A DNA stretch of 64,000 bases from the NCBI GenBank assembly GCA_021824145.1, contig JAKALM010000003.1, forward strand, positions 62,001 through 126,000, written 5' to 3'. Below are positions 8,113 to 16,317 of this stretch, one piece after another. The notes under the pieces were generated by a model. It worked only from the letters and a program-made list of their open reading frames with translations. It ran no database searches and was not told where the DNA came from. The stretch is from Bacteroidota bacterium. GTDB taxonomy: Bacteria; Bacteroidota; Ignavibacteria; Ignavibacteriales; Ignavibacteriaceae. The position numbers and the translations under genes are program-made. Position 1 is the first letter of the stretch; every line of letters begins with the position of its first letter.

Positions 8113-8266
8113 GAAAATGAAAAAAAATTAACATAGTTCTTGGTTCGTGATAATCAAGTGGTTAATTTGTTCCAAGTTATTGCCATCAAATCTTAACAAA
8201 CCTGCTTTCGTTAAATTTACATTAAAGCTTTACTCTTCTTAAATAACATTATCTAATAAGGAAAAT

Positions 8267-9196
8267 ATGAAACACATTATATTGGGAGCCGGTGGGTCGA
8301 TAGGAACAGTCTTAGCAAAAGAATTAATTGCAAAGGATGAAAAAGTAAAATTAGTTTCTAGAAGAGGAAATAATTTCCCTTCAGCGGAAATCGCCATAGC
8401 TGATTTAAATAACTCTATCGAAGTTAAAAATGCAATTGATGAGAACTCAATCGTTTATCTTGTAGCTGGGCTTAAATATGATATAAAAATTTGGCAAGAA
8501 TACTGGATGAAAATAATTCAGAACACTGTTGTAGCATGTAAGGCAAAAAACGCAAAGCTTATTTTTTTCGATAATGTTTACGCACTTGGGAAAGTTACCG
8601 GTAAAATGACGGAAGATTCTCCTTTAAATCCTTGCAGCAAAAAAGGAGAAATTAGAGCAAAGATAGATGAATATCTTTTATCCGAAATTAAGAATAAAAA
8701 TCTTGATATAATTATTGCCCGCGCTGCAGATTTCTACGGCCCGTATGCAGTTGCTTCAAGCATTCCTAATATTTTGGTAGTTGATAAACTCATCAAAGGA
8801 CAAAAGCCTCAATGGTTTGTTAACGCAAATTTAAAACATAGTTACACTTTTACTGAAGACTGCGGCAAAGCGCTTTATCTTTTATCCAAAGATGAAAAAG
8901 CGTTTAATCAAATATGGCATCTCCCTACAAAATCTCCGGCACTAACCGGTAAAGAATTTATTGAACTAGCAGCAAAGCTTGCTGGTTCATCACCAAAATA
9001 TTTTACTCTTACAAAGTGGATGATCAAGCTTTACGGGCTAATTAACAGTAATGTAAAAGAAATTTATGAAATGCTTTATCAAAATGAATTTGATTATGAA
9101 TTCGATTCGACTAAGTTTGAAAAGTACTTTTCATTCAAACCTACTTCATACGAGGATGGATTGGAAAGAACGATAGAATATTATAAACAAAATTGA
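8267..9196 (+). CDS. NAD(P)-dependent epimerase/dehydratase (extended SDR family)
   Basis: The Rossmann glycine motif GAGGSIG lies at residues 7-13, and the catalytic Y-x-x-x-K reads YALGK (~residue 106). FYGPY and a substrate-binding C-terminal domain follow, so the 309-residue length is normal for NAD-dependent sugar epimerase-like enzymes. Tyr and Lys are intact, so the protein is probably active. The substrate is not evident, and the only neighbour in the operon is a HAD phosphatase 21 bp downstream. The ATG has AAGGAAA upstream. Confidence 0.85.
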   Translation: MKHIILGAGGSIGTVLAKELIAKDEKVKLVSRRGNNFPSAEIAIADLNNSIEVKNAIDENSIVYLVAGLKYDIKIWQEYWMKIIQNTVVACKAKNAKLIFFDNVYALGKVTGKMTEDSPLNPCSKKGEIRAKIDEYLLSEIKNKNLDIIIARAADFYGPYAVASSIPNILVVDKLIKGQKPQWFVNANLKHSYTFTEDCGKALYLLSKDEKAFNQIWHLPTKSPALTGKEFIELAAKLAGSSPKYFTLTKWMIKLYGLINSNVKEIYEMLYQNEFDYEFDSTKFEKYFSFKPTSYEDGLERTIEYYKQN

Positions 9197-9217
9197 GATT
9201 TTATTTAGAGTTATTAA

Positions 9218-9862
9218 ATGCGAAACTTTGACGGAATAATTTTCGATGTTGATGGAACGCTTACATCAACTATGGATTTGATATTAAAGTCGTTTAAATA
9301 TATTTCCAAAAAATATTTTGACAAATCATTAACCGACGAAGAAATCATTAGCCTTTTTGGTCCGACAGAAGATGTTATATTAAAAAAATGGGCTGGCAGA
9401 AACTACGATACTGTCAGAAAAGATTATTATGATTATTACACTAAAAATCATCACATGGCTGATCTTTATCCGGGTATAGAGGAAATCTTATCTTACATAA
9501 AATCAAAAAAAGTATTGCTGTCTATATACACAGGCAAAGGAAGAGAAGCTGCCACAATTACTCTTAAGAAACTTGGAATTTACAGTTACTTTGATTTAAT
9601 GATGACAGGCGACGATGTTAAAGAGCATAAGCCATCCGCAGAAGGAATAAATAATTTCATTAGCAAGTTTAAATTAAATAAAAACAGAGTTTTGATGATT
9701 GGTGATTCCCCGGTTGATGTTAAAGCAGCACGAGCTGCCGGAGTAAAAGTCGCTTCGGTTATCTGGGATGAATATGCGAAGAAGACAAAAGATCTTCTTA
9801 AAGCAGATTATTTATTTCATGAAGTGGATGAATTGAAAAAATTTATTGAAAGCAACGTCTAA
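9218..9862 (+). CDS. HAD-superfamily hydrolase, phosphoglycolate phosphatase-like (subfamily IA)
   Basis: Motif I is FDVDGTL with Asp10 and Asp12, motif II is SIYTGKG, motif III supplies Lys in EHKPSA, and motif IV is GDSPVDVKAA. The helical cap inserted between motifs I and II defines subfamily IA, which includes phosphoglycolate phosphatase (Gph) and PpaX. It is cytoplasmic, 214 residues, a typical length. It follows the SDR gene closely and is probably co-transcribed. The physiological phosphate ester cannot be decided from sequence. Confidence 0.87.
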   Translation: MRNFDGIIFDVDGTLTSTMDLILKSFKYISKKYFDKSLTDEEIISLFGPTEDVILKKWAGRNYDTVRKDYYDYYTKNHHMADLYPGIEEILSYIKSKKVLLSIYTGKGREAATITLKKLGIYSYFDLMMTGDDVKEHKPSAEGINNFISKFKLNKNRVLMIGDSPVDVKAARAAGVKVASVIWDEYAKKTKDLLKADYLFHEVDELKKFIESNV

Positions 9863-9881
9863 TCGTAATTAGTCATTCATT

Positions 9882-10400
9882 GTCATTAGTAGTCATTCAT
9901 TGTTTTGGGAATCATCATTGGTTTTTCCAATTGATTTAATATAATTATTAAGCTTGACGCCTATTGTTTCTAGTTCTGTTACAAATGATAAATAAACTTT
10001 CTCTTCGATTAATTTTCTATTAAAAGATTTTCTTAGCCACGTTTTTGTTTCAAATAAGGAACCTCTTGAATAATAACAGAATTGTTTATTCTCCTTGTAA
10101 AAATATCTACCGAATCCTTCACTTAAATTCGCCGCAATAGAATCTGAAGCTCTGACTAGTTATTTGCCGATAGTATCCTTTTCAAAATAATTCCAGTGAA
10201 CGACAATATCCCAAATTCTATCAGCTATTGCCAAAGATAATTGATATACTTGCAGCTCTTCTAATTTCATGTGGCTCCTCCTTTTAATTTATAAATCTAT
10301 TATTGAAAGATAATAAGAAATGCCAGAATTTTTCGAATAATCTTTGAAAGACAACGAATGACAGATGTAGACTAAATGACGATCAATGACTACTAATGAC
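9882..10400. repeat. 16-bp inverted repeat bracketing the four-helix-bundle pseudogene
   Basis: GTCATTAGTAGTCATT at 9882-9897 is an exact inverted copy of AATGACTACTAATGAC at 10385-10400. Further degenerate TCATT/AATGA repeats extend both sides (9872-9902 and 10353-10430). The left arm overlaps the pseudogene stop codon. The arrangement looks like a small mobile or recombinogenic cassette, although no transposase or target duplication is visible. Confidence 0.7.
9893..10270 (-). pseudogene. Four-helix-bundle (23S rRNA intervening-sequence-type) protein, broken by an in-frame stop
   Basis: A strong Shine-Dalgarno (GGAGGAG) precedes an ATG at 10270. Translation gives MKLEELQVYQLSLAIADRIW, then DTIGK, a TAA at codon 37 (10162-10160), and resumes in the same frame as LVRASDSIAANLSEGFGRY and onward to a stop at 9893. 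The motif IGxQLxRASDSIAANLSEG of four-helix-bundle proteins (S23/IVP, bAvd fold) is otherwise intact, and the stop lies where family members have Gln, so a single CAA-to-TAA change explains it. Full length would be 125 residues. It is probably a recent inactivation of a mobile, non-essential gene. Confidence 0.85.
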
Positions 10401-10489
10401 GAGCGACGCTCAAATGACAACTAATGACTATTAACAATCTCTAATCAATATTGCAAAACTAAAACAACAAATAACAAGTTTTAGAAGAT

Positions 10490-11170
10490 TTATTCCGGGA
10501 GATGAAAATCTTGCAATTTCTTTTTATGAGATACAATCTCATTCTCAACTAAGAAAATCACATCTTCCGATATGTTCGTTGCATGATCAGCCAGCCTTTC
10601 AATTTGTCGAGCTAACACAATTAGGTGAGCACATGCTTCAGCAACTTCAGGATTGGATTTAATCTTTTCAACAAGCTGGTTAAATATTTTTTTATTTAAA
10701 TCATCTACAATGTCATCATTCACCCAGATTGTTTTAGCAAGTTCACCATCACAATTTATGAATGCAGTGATTGCATCCTTAACCATTGTTCTAGTAATTT
10801 TTGCCATTTCAGGAAGATCAGTTTGAATTATCAATTCGCGGAAATTATCTGTCTTCTTAATTCGTTGAACAATATTTACAGCAATATCACCGCACCTCTC
10901 AAGCTGACTGTCAATCTTAATTGCTGTTAAGATAAAACGAAGATCGCTTGCTACCGGCTGATACAAAGCTAAAAGATTTTCGCATTGCGCCATTATCAAA
11001 TTATCATAAGCATCAACTTCTCTATCCCTTTGCTTTACAGATTTATAAAGCCGTGCACCTTGGTCTTCCATATCTTTAAAGCTGCTCTCAACTTGCTCAT
11101 CAACTATTGATGCCATTTTGTTGATTGTAGTTTTTAACTCTTCAAATTCTTTTTCAAAATGTCTTTCCAT
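10490..11170 (-). CDS. phoU: Phosphate signalling/transport regulator PhoU
   Basis: At 226 residues it has the two repeated three-helix PhoU bundles, with the metal-site motifs around DVDAYDNLI-like (REVDAYDNLI) and CGDIAVNI in the first half and ERLADHATNISED in the second. PhoU binds the PstSCAB transporter and the PhoR sensor and signals phosphate sufficiency; it acts at the cytoplasmic face. It is the last gene of the porin-pstSCAB-phoU operon, 72 bp after pstB. The signatures are clear. Confidence 0.97.
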   Translation of the reverse strand: MERHFEKEFEELKTTINKMASIVDEQVESSFKDMEDQGARLYKSVKQRDREVDAYDNLIMAQCENLLALYQPVASDLRFILTAIKIDSQLERCGDIAVNIVQRIKKTDNFRELIIQTDLPEMAKITRTMVKDAITAFINCDGELAKTIWVNDDIVDDLNKKIFNQLVEKIKSNPEVAEACAHLIVLARQIERLADHATNISEDVIFLVENEIVSHKKKLQDFHLPE

Positions 11171-11213
11171 TTTATCTTACCAATTAAATGTTGATTTTTT
11201 AACTATCCTTTTT

Positions 11214-11240
11214 CTTGAACTTAAACTTGAACTTAAACTT
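11214..11240. repeat. Two-copy 12-bp direct repeat between pstB and phoU
   Basis: CTTGAACTTAAA occurs twice head-to-tail (11214-11225 and 11226-11237) plus a partial third copy. It fills the pstB-phoU gap. No function can be assigned. Confidence 0.8.
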
Positions 11241-11242
11241 CT

Positions 11243-12052
11243 TTATCCAAACCTTCCAGTAATATAATCTTCTGTTTGTTTCTTTACTGGAGCAGTGAAC
11301 ATTTTTTTTGTATCAGAAAATTCTATCAACTCACCCATATAAAAGAACGCTGTATAATCGCTTACTCTTGCAGCTTGCTGCATATTATGTGTAACAATAA
11401 TAATTGTATAATCTTTTTTCAGCTCAAAAATAAGTTCTTCAATTTTAGCTGTAGAAATCGGATCAAGGGCACTTGCAGGTTCATCCATTAAAATAACTTC
11501 TGGATTTATTGCAATTGTTCTTGCAATACACAACCGCTGCTGCTGCCCGCCGGAAAGATTTGCTCCAGATTTATTGAGCATATCTTTTACTTCATCCCAA
11601 AGCGCCGCTTGTTTAAGTGTTTTTTCAACAATTTCTTTAAGAGCTTTTCTATTCCTAAATCCATTTAACTTTAATCCCGCTACAACATTATTGAACACTG
11701 ACATTGTGGGAAATGGATTTGGTTTTTGAAAAACCATTCCAATTTTTCTTCTAAGATAAACCGGATCTACTTTCATAACGTCTTCCCCGTCAAAAATAAT
11801 CTTGCCGGTGATTGTTCCTCTCGCTACTTCGTGCATTCGATTTATGCTTCTTAAAAAAGTTGACTTACCGCAGCCTGATGGGCCAATAATAGCAAGCACT
11901 TTCTTTTCTGGAATGTCAATCGATATATTTTTTAACACCTGAGATTTACCAAAATATGCCGAAAGATTCTGAACAGAAATTTTAATCGGCTGATGAATCA
12001 TAGATTCTGTTTTAGTTATGTTTTCTGTTTTTGTTTTTTCTATTACTTCCAT
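11243..12052 (-). CDS. pstB: Phosphate ABC transporter ATP-binding protein PstB
   Basis: Walker A is GPSGCGKST, the ABC signature is LSGGQQQRL and Walker B is [12 protein letters not shown], with the Pst-typical FQKPNPFP (Q loop), GLSGG-region and VTHNMQQA switch. The 269-residue length includes a ~20-residue N-terminal extension not needed for the fold. It hydrolyses ATP to drive phosphate import through PstC/PstA. Its start abuts the pstA stop with no gap, indicating translational coupling. Confidence 0.98.
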   Translation of the reverse strand: MEVIEKTKTENITKTESMIHQPIKISVQNLSAYFGKSQVLKNISIDIPEKKVLAIIGPSGCGKSTFLRSINRMHEVARGTITGKIIFDGEDVMKVDPVYLRRKIGMVFQKPNPFPTMSVFNNVVAGLKLNGFRNRKALKEIVEKTLKQAALWDEVKDMLNKSGANLSGGQQQRLCIARTIAINPEVILMDEPASALDPISTAKIEELIFELKKDYTIIIVTHNMQQAARVSDYTAFFYMGELIEFSDTKKMFTAPVKKQTEDYITGRFG

Positions 12053-12922
12053 TTAGTTCGTTGTTTTGTATTTTGATCGAGTTATTATCCTGAAAATTAA
12101 ACTTAAAAGCGATATTAAGATAATTAGAACAAGAGCCGCAGTCCATGCCTGATCATTCCAATCTTTATAAGGTGCCGATGCATATTGATAAATGTAAACA
12201 GTTAATGATGCGATAGGTTGAAAAACATTTGTTGACCAAAATCTGTTATCCAACGCTGTAAATAAAAGCGGTGCCGTCTCGCCCGCAGCTCTAGATAATC
12301 CTAATAAAATTCCTGTTGCAATACCTTTCCATGCTGTTTTAAGAACGATCAACAAAGTTGTTTTCCACTTGGGAATGCCAAGAGCAAGTCCTGCTTCTCG
12401 ATAAGATTGCGGAACAAGCTTGATCATTTCTTCTGTAGTTCTGGTTATTGTTGGAATCATCAAAATTGCCAAAGCAACTCCACCCGCTAAAGCAGAAAAA
12501 TGTTTCATCGGAACAACAACTAATGTATAGGCAACTACGCCAACAACTATCGAAGGAATTCCACTAAGTACATCAGTTAAAAACCTTACAATTGAACCAA
12601 ACTTGTTATGTCCGAATTCAGATAAATATGTTCCAGTAAAAATTCCAACTGGTATTCCAATACCACCGCCAATTGCAATTAATATTAATGTACCCACAAT
12701 TGCATTTACCATTCCTCCTCCGGATTCACCGACTGGTGTTGGAAGCTTGGTAAAAAAATTCAGATTAAGATATGTAATACCTTTTGAAATAGTATAATAA
12801 AATATAAATATCAGCGGAATCAAAGTTACAAGCGCTGCAAGCAAAGAAAACGTCAACATAATTATATTCGACGTTTTTCTTCTATAGAAAGAAAAATTTT
12901 TTACATTGGACTTAATTTCCAT
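12053..12922 (-). CDS. pstA: Phosphate ABC transporter permease PstA
   Basis: Six membrane helices with the ABC-permease coupling (EAA) loop, SYREAGLALGIPKWKTT, and GLSRAAGETAPLLFTA, which is characteristic of PstA. The length of 289 residues is normal. It forms the phosphate channel with PstC in the inner membrane. Its start overlaps the 3' end of pstC by 22 nt. Confidence 0.97.
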   Translation of the reverse strand: MEIKSNVKNFSFYRRKTSNIIMLTFSLLAALVTLIPLIFIFYYTISKGITYLNLNFFTKLPTPVGESGGGMVNAIVGTLILIAIGGGIGIPVGIFTGTYLSEFGHNKFGSIVRFLTDVLSGIPSIVVGVVAYTLVVVPMKHFSALAGGVALAILMIPTITRTTEEMIKLVPQSYREAGLALGIPKWKTTLLIVLKTAWKGIATGILLGLSRAAGETAPLLFTALDNRFWSTNVFQPIASLTVYIYQYASAPYKDWNDQAWTAALVLIILISLLSLIFRIITRSKYKTTN

Positions 12923-13767
12923 TTACGCTCAGTACTCCAAACAAGTAAACGTGCAAAAATATTAATTATAATTGTTATTATGAATAATACAAGAGCAAGT
13001 TCAATTAAAGAACTCAAATATAAATCTGATGCAGCTTCTGTAAATTCATTTGCAAGAACGCTTGCCATAGTATAACCGGGGTCTAAAAGTGATGCTGAAA
13101 TTTGCGGACGATTTCCTATTACCATTGTTACCGCCATCGTCTCGCCAATTGCTCTTCCAAGTCCAAGAATTATAGCTCCAAGCAAACCTGACTTTGCATA
13201 GCTTAAAACAATTTTTGTAACTTCCCATTTAGTAGCACCTAAAGCATAAGCAGCTTCACGCTGTGAGTTGGGAACTGATTTTAATACATCTCTTGAAATA
13301 GATGAAATTATCGGAAGAACCATTATCGAAAGAATGATTGCTGCGGCAAGCATTCCAAATCCATAAGGCGCGCCTTGAAAGAATGGCGAGTTTGGAAATT
13401 TATTTTGTAGAAACGGTTCTACCGTATCACGAAGCCAAGGCACTAAAACAAATATTCCCCACAATCCATAAATAACACTTGGTATTCCAGCAAGCAGTTC
13501 GGTTAAAAATGAAAGAGGTTTTTCAAGCCACGCTGGTGCAAGCTCTGATAAAAAAACTGCAACTCCAAGTCCTAGAGGAATAGCTATTATTAAACTTAAT
13601 AATGATGAGATTAGCGTCCCATATATCATAGGAAGTGCGCCAAATACCTGTGAAAATGGATCCCATGTTGTTGAAGTTAAAAAGCCGAATCCAAATTTTC
13701 TAATGGACAGGACAGAATTAGTATACATTTCCCAGCCCATAAAAATTATAAGCAGAAAGACTAACAC
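12901..13767 (-). CDS. pstC: Phosphate ABC transporter permease PstC (true N-terminus lies upstream; start codon unclear)
   Basis: PstC hallmarks are present: GIPSVIYGLWG, SQREAAYALGATKWEVT (EAA loop) and GLGRAIGETMAVTMVIGN. The GTG at 13767 is the first conventional start, but it cuts into membrane helix 1. The same frame continues upstream without a stop to 13975, overlapping pstS, and encodes GNSNLGDIIFERLTLLFAV; GDIIF is also found before helix 1 in E. coli PstC. No ATG, GTG or TTG occurs in that extension. Options are a non-canonical start (ATT/ATA/CTG near 13939-13950), or the out-of-frame ATG at 13868 with a shift in the A6 run at 13853-13858. The coordinates give the minimal form. Confidence 0.9.
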   Translation of the reverse strand: MLVFLLIIFMGWEMYTNSVLSIRKFGFGFLTSTTWDPFSQVFGALPMIYGTLISSLLSLIIAIPLGLGVAVFLSELAPAWLEKPLSFLTELLAGIPSVIYGLWGIFVLVPWLRDTVEPFLQNKFPNSPFFQGAPYGFGMLAAAIILSIMVLPIISSISRDVLKSVPNSQREAAYALGATKWEVTKIVLSYAKSGLLGAIILGLGRAIGETMAVTMVIGNRPQISASLLDPGYTMASVLANEFTEAASDLYLSSLIELALVLFIITIIINIFARLLVWSTERKWKLSPM

Positions 13768-13791
13768 TGCAAATAACAGTGTTAGTCTTTC
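13755..13791 (-). other. Perfect 15-bp hairpin in the 5' coding region of pstC
   Basis: GAAAGACTAACACTG (13755-13769) and its exact complement (13777-13791) flank a 7-nt loop. It covers the first membrane helix of PstC and contains the GTG at 13767. There is no following T tract, so it is not a standard terminator. A hairpin between the binding-protein gene and the permease genes can stabilise upstream mRNA and lower downstream expression, which would suit a high PstS to PstCAB ratio. Confidence 0.75.
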
Positions 13792-13943
13792 AAAAATAAT
13801 ATCGCCTAGATTACTATTGCCAAATAATTTATTTAAGAAGCCGTCCGAATTCTTTTTTGCTTTATCATTCTTCTTCTTAAAATATTTCTGAATCTTATCT
13901 ATCGATTCAATTTCATTAATATTTTCAGTTGAGTTATCCAGTA

Positions 13944-14987
13944 TTATAATTTCTTTCCGTTGCTTGTTATTAAATTAATCTTTTCAAGGTCTAGTTTCTG
14001 AACTGGTTTTGGAAGTGGTGCATAGTAAAGACTTGTTGCATCATTCTGACCTTTAGTTACAGCCCATTTCAAGAAACTAACTAAAGCTTTGGCATGTTCG
14101 TAATTTTTAATATCCTTTGGAACAACAATCCATGAAAAACCGCAAATTGGATAAGAATTTTTTCCAGGCGCATTCGTAATCACTGCACGAAGATCGCCGG
14201 GCATATGTTTAGAAGCTCCCGCAGCAGCTTCAGAAACAGTATTAAAATTAACTTCGATAAAATTGCCTGCTTCATTCTTTATCTGGCAATACGGTAAATT
14301 ATTTTGTTTCGCATAAGCTAATTCAATATAACCAATTGCGCCTTGAGTTTGAGCAATTATGCCGGCAACACCTTCAGTTCCTTTAGCACCTAATCCAACA
14401 GGCCAGTTAACTGAAATGCTATTTCCTACCTTTTTTGCCCACTCCGGACTAACCTTTGATAAGTAACTTGTGAATATAAAAGTTGTACCGCTTCCTTCAG
14501 ATCGATGAGCTACTATAATTGCTTTATTTGGAAAATTTCTTCCAGGATTTAGTTTAACAATTCTTGGGTCATTCCATTTTGTAATCTTTCCAAGATAAAT
14601 ATCTGCTAAGGTTTCGCCATCAAGTTTAATTCCCTGCCCAACAGTTGGAAGGTTATAAGTAATTGCAACACCGCCCATAATAATTGGTAAGTGAATTACA
14701 TCTGTTCCTCTTTTACTTTTAAAAGTATTCATTTGTTCATCTGTTAAAGGAGCATCAGAAGCACCAAAGTCAACTGTTCCGGCAGTTAGCTGTTGTATTC
14801 CGCCGCCGCTTCCGATTGATGCATAATTAATTTGAACCCCGGTAGTTTTATTATAAGTATCAAACCACTTTGAAAAGATAGGGTAGTCAAAAGTTGAACC
14901 AGCACCGGTAAGCTTTACCTGGGCATTAACTGAAATGGCTATAATTCCAGTTAAAAGTATTATGATTGATAAAATTTTTATTTTCAT
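13944..14987 (-). CDS. pstS: Periplasmic phosphate-binding protein PstS
   Basis: A signal peptide (cleavage after SVNAQ or nearby) is followed by the PstS signatures GAGSTFDYPIFSKW, SIGSGGGIQQ, DFGASDAPL, AHRSEGSGTT and GAIGYIELAYA. These residues line the phosphate site. There is no lipobox Cys, so it is soluble in the periplasm. The 347-residue length is normal. It lies 62 bp after the porin and before pstC, with no separate promoter seen, so it should be transcribed from the upstream Pho box. Confidence 0.97.
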   Translation of the reverse strand: MKIKILSIIILLTGIIAISVNAQVKLTGAGSTFDYPIFSKWFDTYNKTTGVQINYASIGSGGGIQQLTAGTVDFGASDAPLTDEQMNTFKSKRGTDVIHLPIIMGGVAITYNLPTVGQGIKLDGETLADIYLGKITKWNDPRIVKLNPGRNFPNKAIIVAHRSEGSGTTFIFTSYLSKVSPEWAKKVGNSISVNWPVGLGAKGTEGVAGIIAQTQGAIGYIELAYAKQNNLPYCQIKNEAGNFIEVNFNTVSEAAAGASKHMPGDLRAVITNAPGKNSYPICGFSWIVVPKDIKNYEHAKALVSFLKWAVTKGQNDATSLYYAPLPKPVQKLDLEKINLITSNGKKL

Positions 14988-15049
14988 ATTATAACTCCTA
15001 TTAAATATAATTATTTTTTATTCAATTTCTTTTTAGAAAAAGCACAACC

Positions 15050-16072
15050 TCAGAAGCTGAAAAAGAATGTTCCTCTAAGCAATACATCTGCTTTAGATCC
15101 TGAAAGTCCATACGATGTATATTCGATATTCGGCATTATGTGAACGTTTTTTCTAACTGCAAAATCAAGAGCACCAAGAATAAAACTCTGCGTGCTGTTG
15201 GCAATAGTAGTATTTTTTGTATTAGAATCCGGCGTATAATTATCATACCTAGCAACAAATCGAATATTATTTGTAAGAGCAACCCATCCATTTAAGCTAA
15301 TGCCGTTTCTTTCCAATGTTGATCCATCGGCTTCACCGTGATCGATTGCATTTAAAAATGCTTGAACACCTAAGCTAAAACTGCTGTTAGCATAATTGAT
15401 AATAACATCTGCGGTTTTGCCGTATTGAGATTTTGGCGCACCGTAATATTGTCCATCAAGTAAAATTGTCAATTCTTTCATAGGATTAAATTGTAAGAAA
15501 AGATAACCGGATTTGTATCTTGCTTGACTAGCATTTGTAGCAGTTCCAGGCAAGAATGAATCGCCGTTGCCAGTATTGTTTCCTAATAATAATCCTGCCG
15601 AAAATTCATCTGAAAATTTTTGAGTAAGAGAAATTCCTAAATCTCTTGATGCACTGATTCCATGCAAATCTTGAATTGTTTTTTCAAGGGGGCGATAACC
15701 AAAAATTCCCTCAGCCATATTAATATTCCATGTACCCTGCAAACCAATAACAAGATCGCCGTTACCAACATTCTTGAAATCTAAAAATGCATCTTTCACC
15801 ATTGTTGATAACTTATTATTTCCTAGATTTGAAGCTGTAGGATCTGACTCTAAACGAAATCTAGCCCAGATTCCATCGGATACTGTATAATCAGCAGTTA
15901 AATAAATTCTTCTAAACTCAAAGGCTTGTAAATCTTTTTGAGTTTGATCGTGGTATTGTTGAACGTAATAATAATCACCGAACATTAGTCCGCTGAACTT
16001 CGGAAGGTTTTGAGCGTTTGCCAGGCTAAAGAAAAAAGGAATCATTAATATTAGCAGTGCAATTTTTTTCAT
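15050..16072 (-). CDS. Outer-membrane porin, OprP/OprO-like, first gene of the pst operon
   Basis: A clear signal peptide (ending ANAQ) precedes a 320-residue beta-barrel with alternating hydrophobic strands and a C-terminal aromatic (FFFSF), typical of outer-membrane insertion. The segment FEFRRIYLTADYTVSDGIWARFRLESD is the kind seen in phosphate-selective OprO/OprP-type porins. Position directly before pstSCAB-phoU and behind a Pho box strongly suggests it admits phosphate. Anion selectivity cannot be proven from sequence. Confidence 0.85.
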   Translation of the reverse strand: MKKIALLILMIPFFFSLANAQNLPKFSGLMFGDYYYVQQYHDQTQKDLQAFEFRRIYLTADYTVSDGIWARFRLESDPTASNLGNNKLSTMVKDAFLDFKNVGNGDLVIGLQGTWNINMAEGIFGYRPLEKTIQDLHGISASRDLGISLTQKFSDEFSAGLLLGNNTGNGDSFLPGTATNASQARYKSGYLFLQFNPMKELTILLDGQYYGAPKSQYGKTADVIINYANSSFSLGVQAFLNAIDHGEADGSTLERNGISLNGWVALTNNIRFVARYDNYTPDSNTKNTTIANSTQSFILGALDFAVRKNVHIMPNIEYTSYGLSGSKADVLLRGTFFFSF

Positions 16073-16145
16073 ATTGTCTCTCTTTATATTGTTAATTTAA
16101 TATTCAACTTGATAATGATATTAAGCAGTAAAAATTTGATGTGTA

Positions 16146-16210
16146 ATTATAAAAAGAAATTCCCCCATTAGTGTTAACCTAGTGTTATGGTTATATTAAC
16201 AAATTGTTAA
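16146..16210 (-). promoter_or_regulatory. Pho box (four 11-bp-phased hexamers) upstream of the porin-pst operon
   Basis: On the minus strand, hexamers TTAACA (16210-16205), TTAATA (16199-16194), ATAACA (16188-16183) and TTAACA (16177-16172) recur at exactly 11 bp, pointing toward the porin start at 16072. A TATAAT lies at 16151-16146, 20 bp past the last hexamer. The first and fourth hexamers equal those of the box at 4739-4777. Finding it before pstSCAB gives independent support that both are Pho boxes. Hexamers two and three each have one deviation from TTNACA. Confidence 0.72.
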
Positions 16211-16317
16211 GTGATTGAAATAAATAAAATATTCTAACTATAGCTTACCTAAGAAGTTATAACCACGGATAATTTTACGGTAAATAATATCTACAAATAC
16301 TGCATTGTTATTTACAA

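Noticed and set aside
8193-8221. Further Pho box before the SDR gene
   Set aside because: TTAACA and TTTACA occur there but are 23 bp apart, out of the 11-bp phase, and the intermediate hexamers do not match.
13755-13791. Rho-independent terminator in pstC
   Set aside because: The stem is strong but no T tract follows, and pstCAB-phoU must be expressed beyond it.
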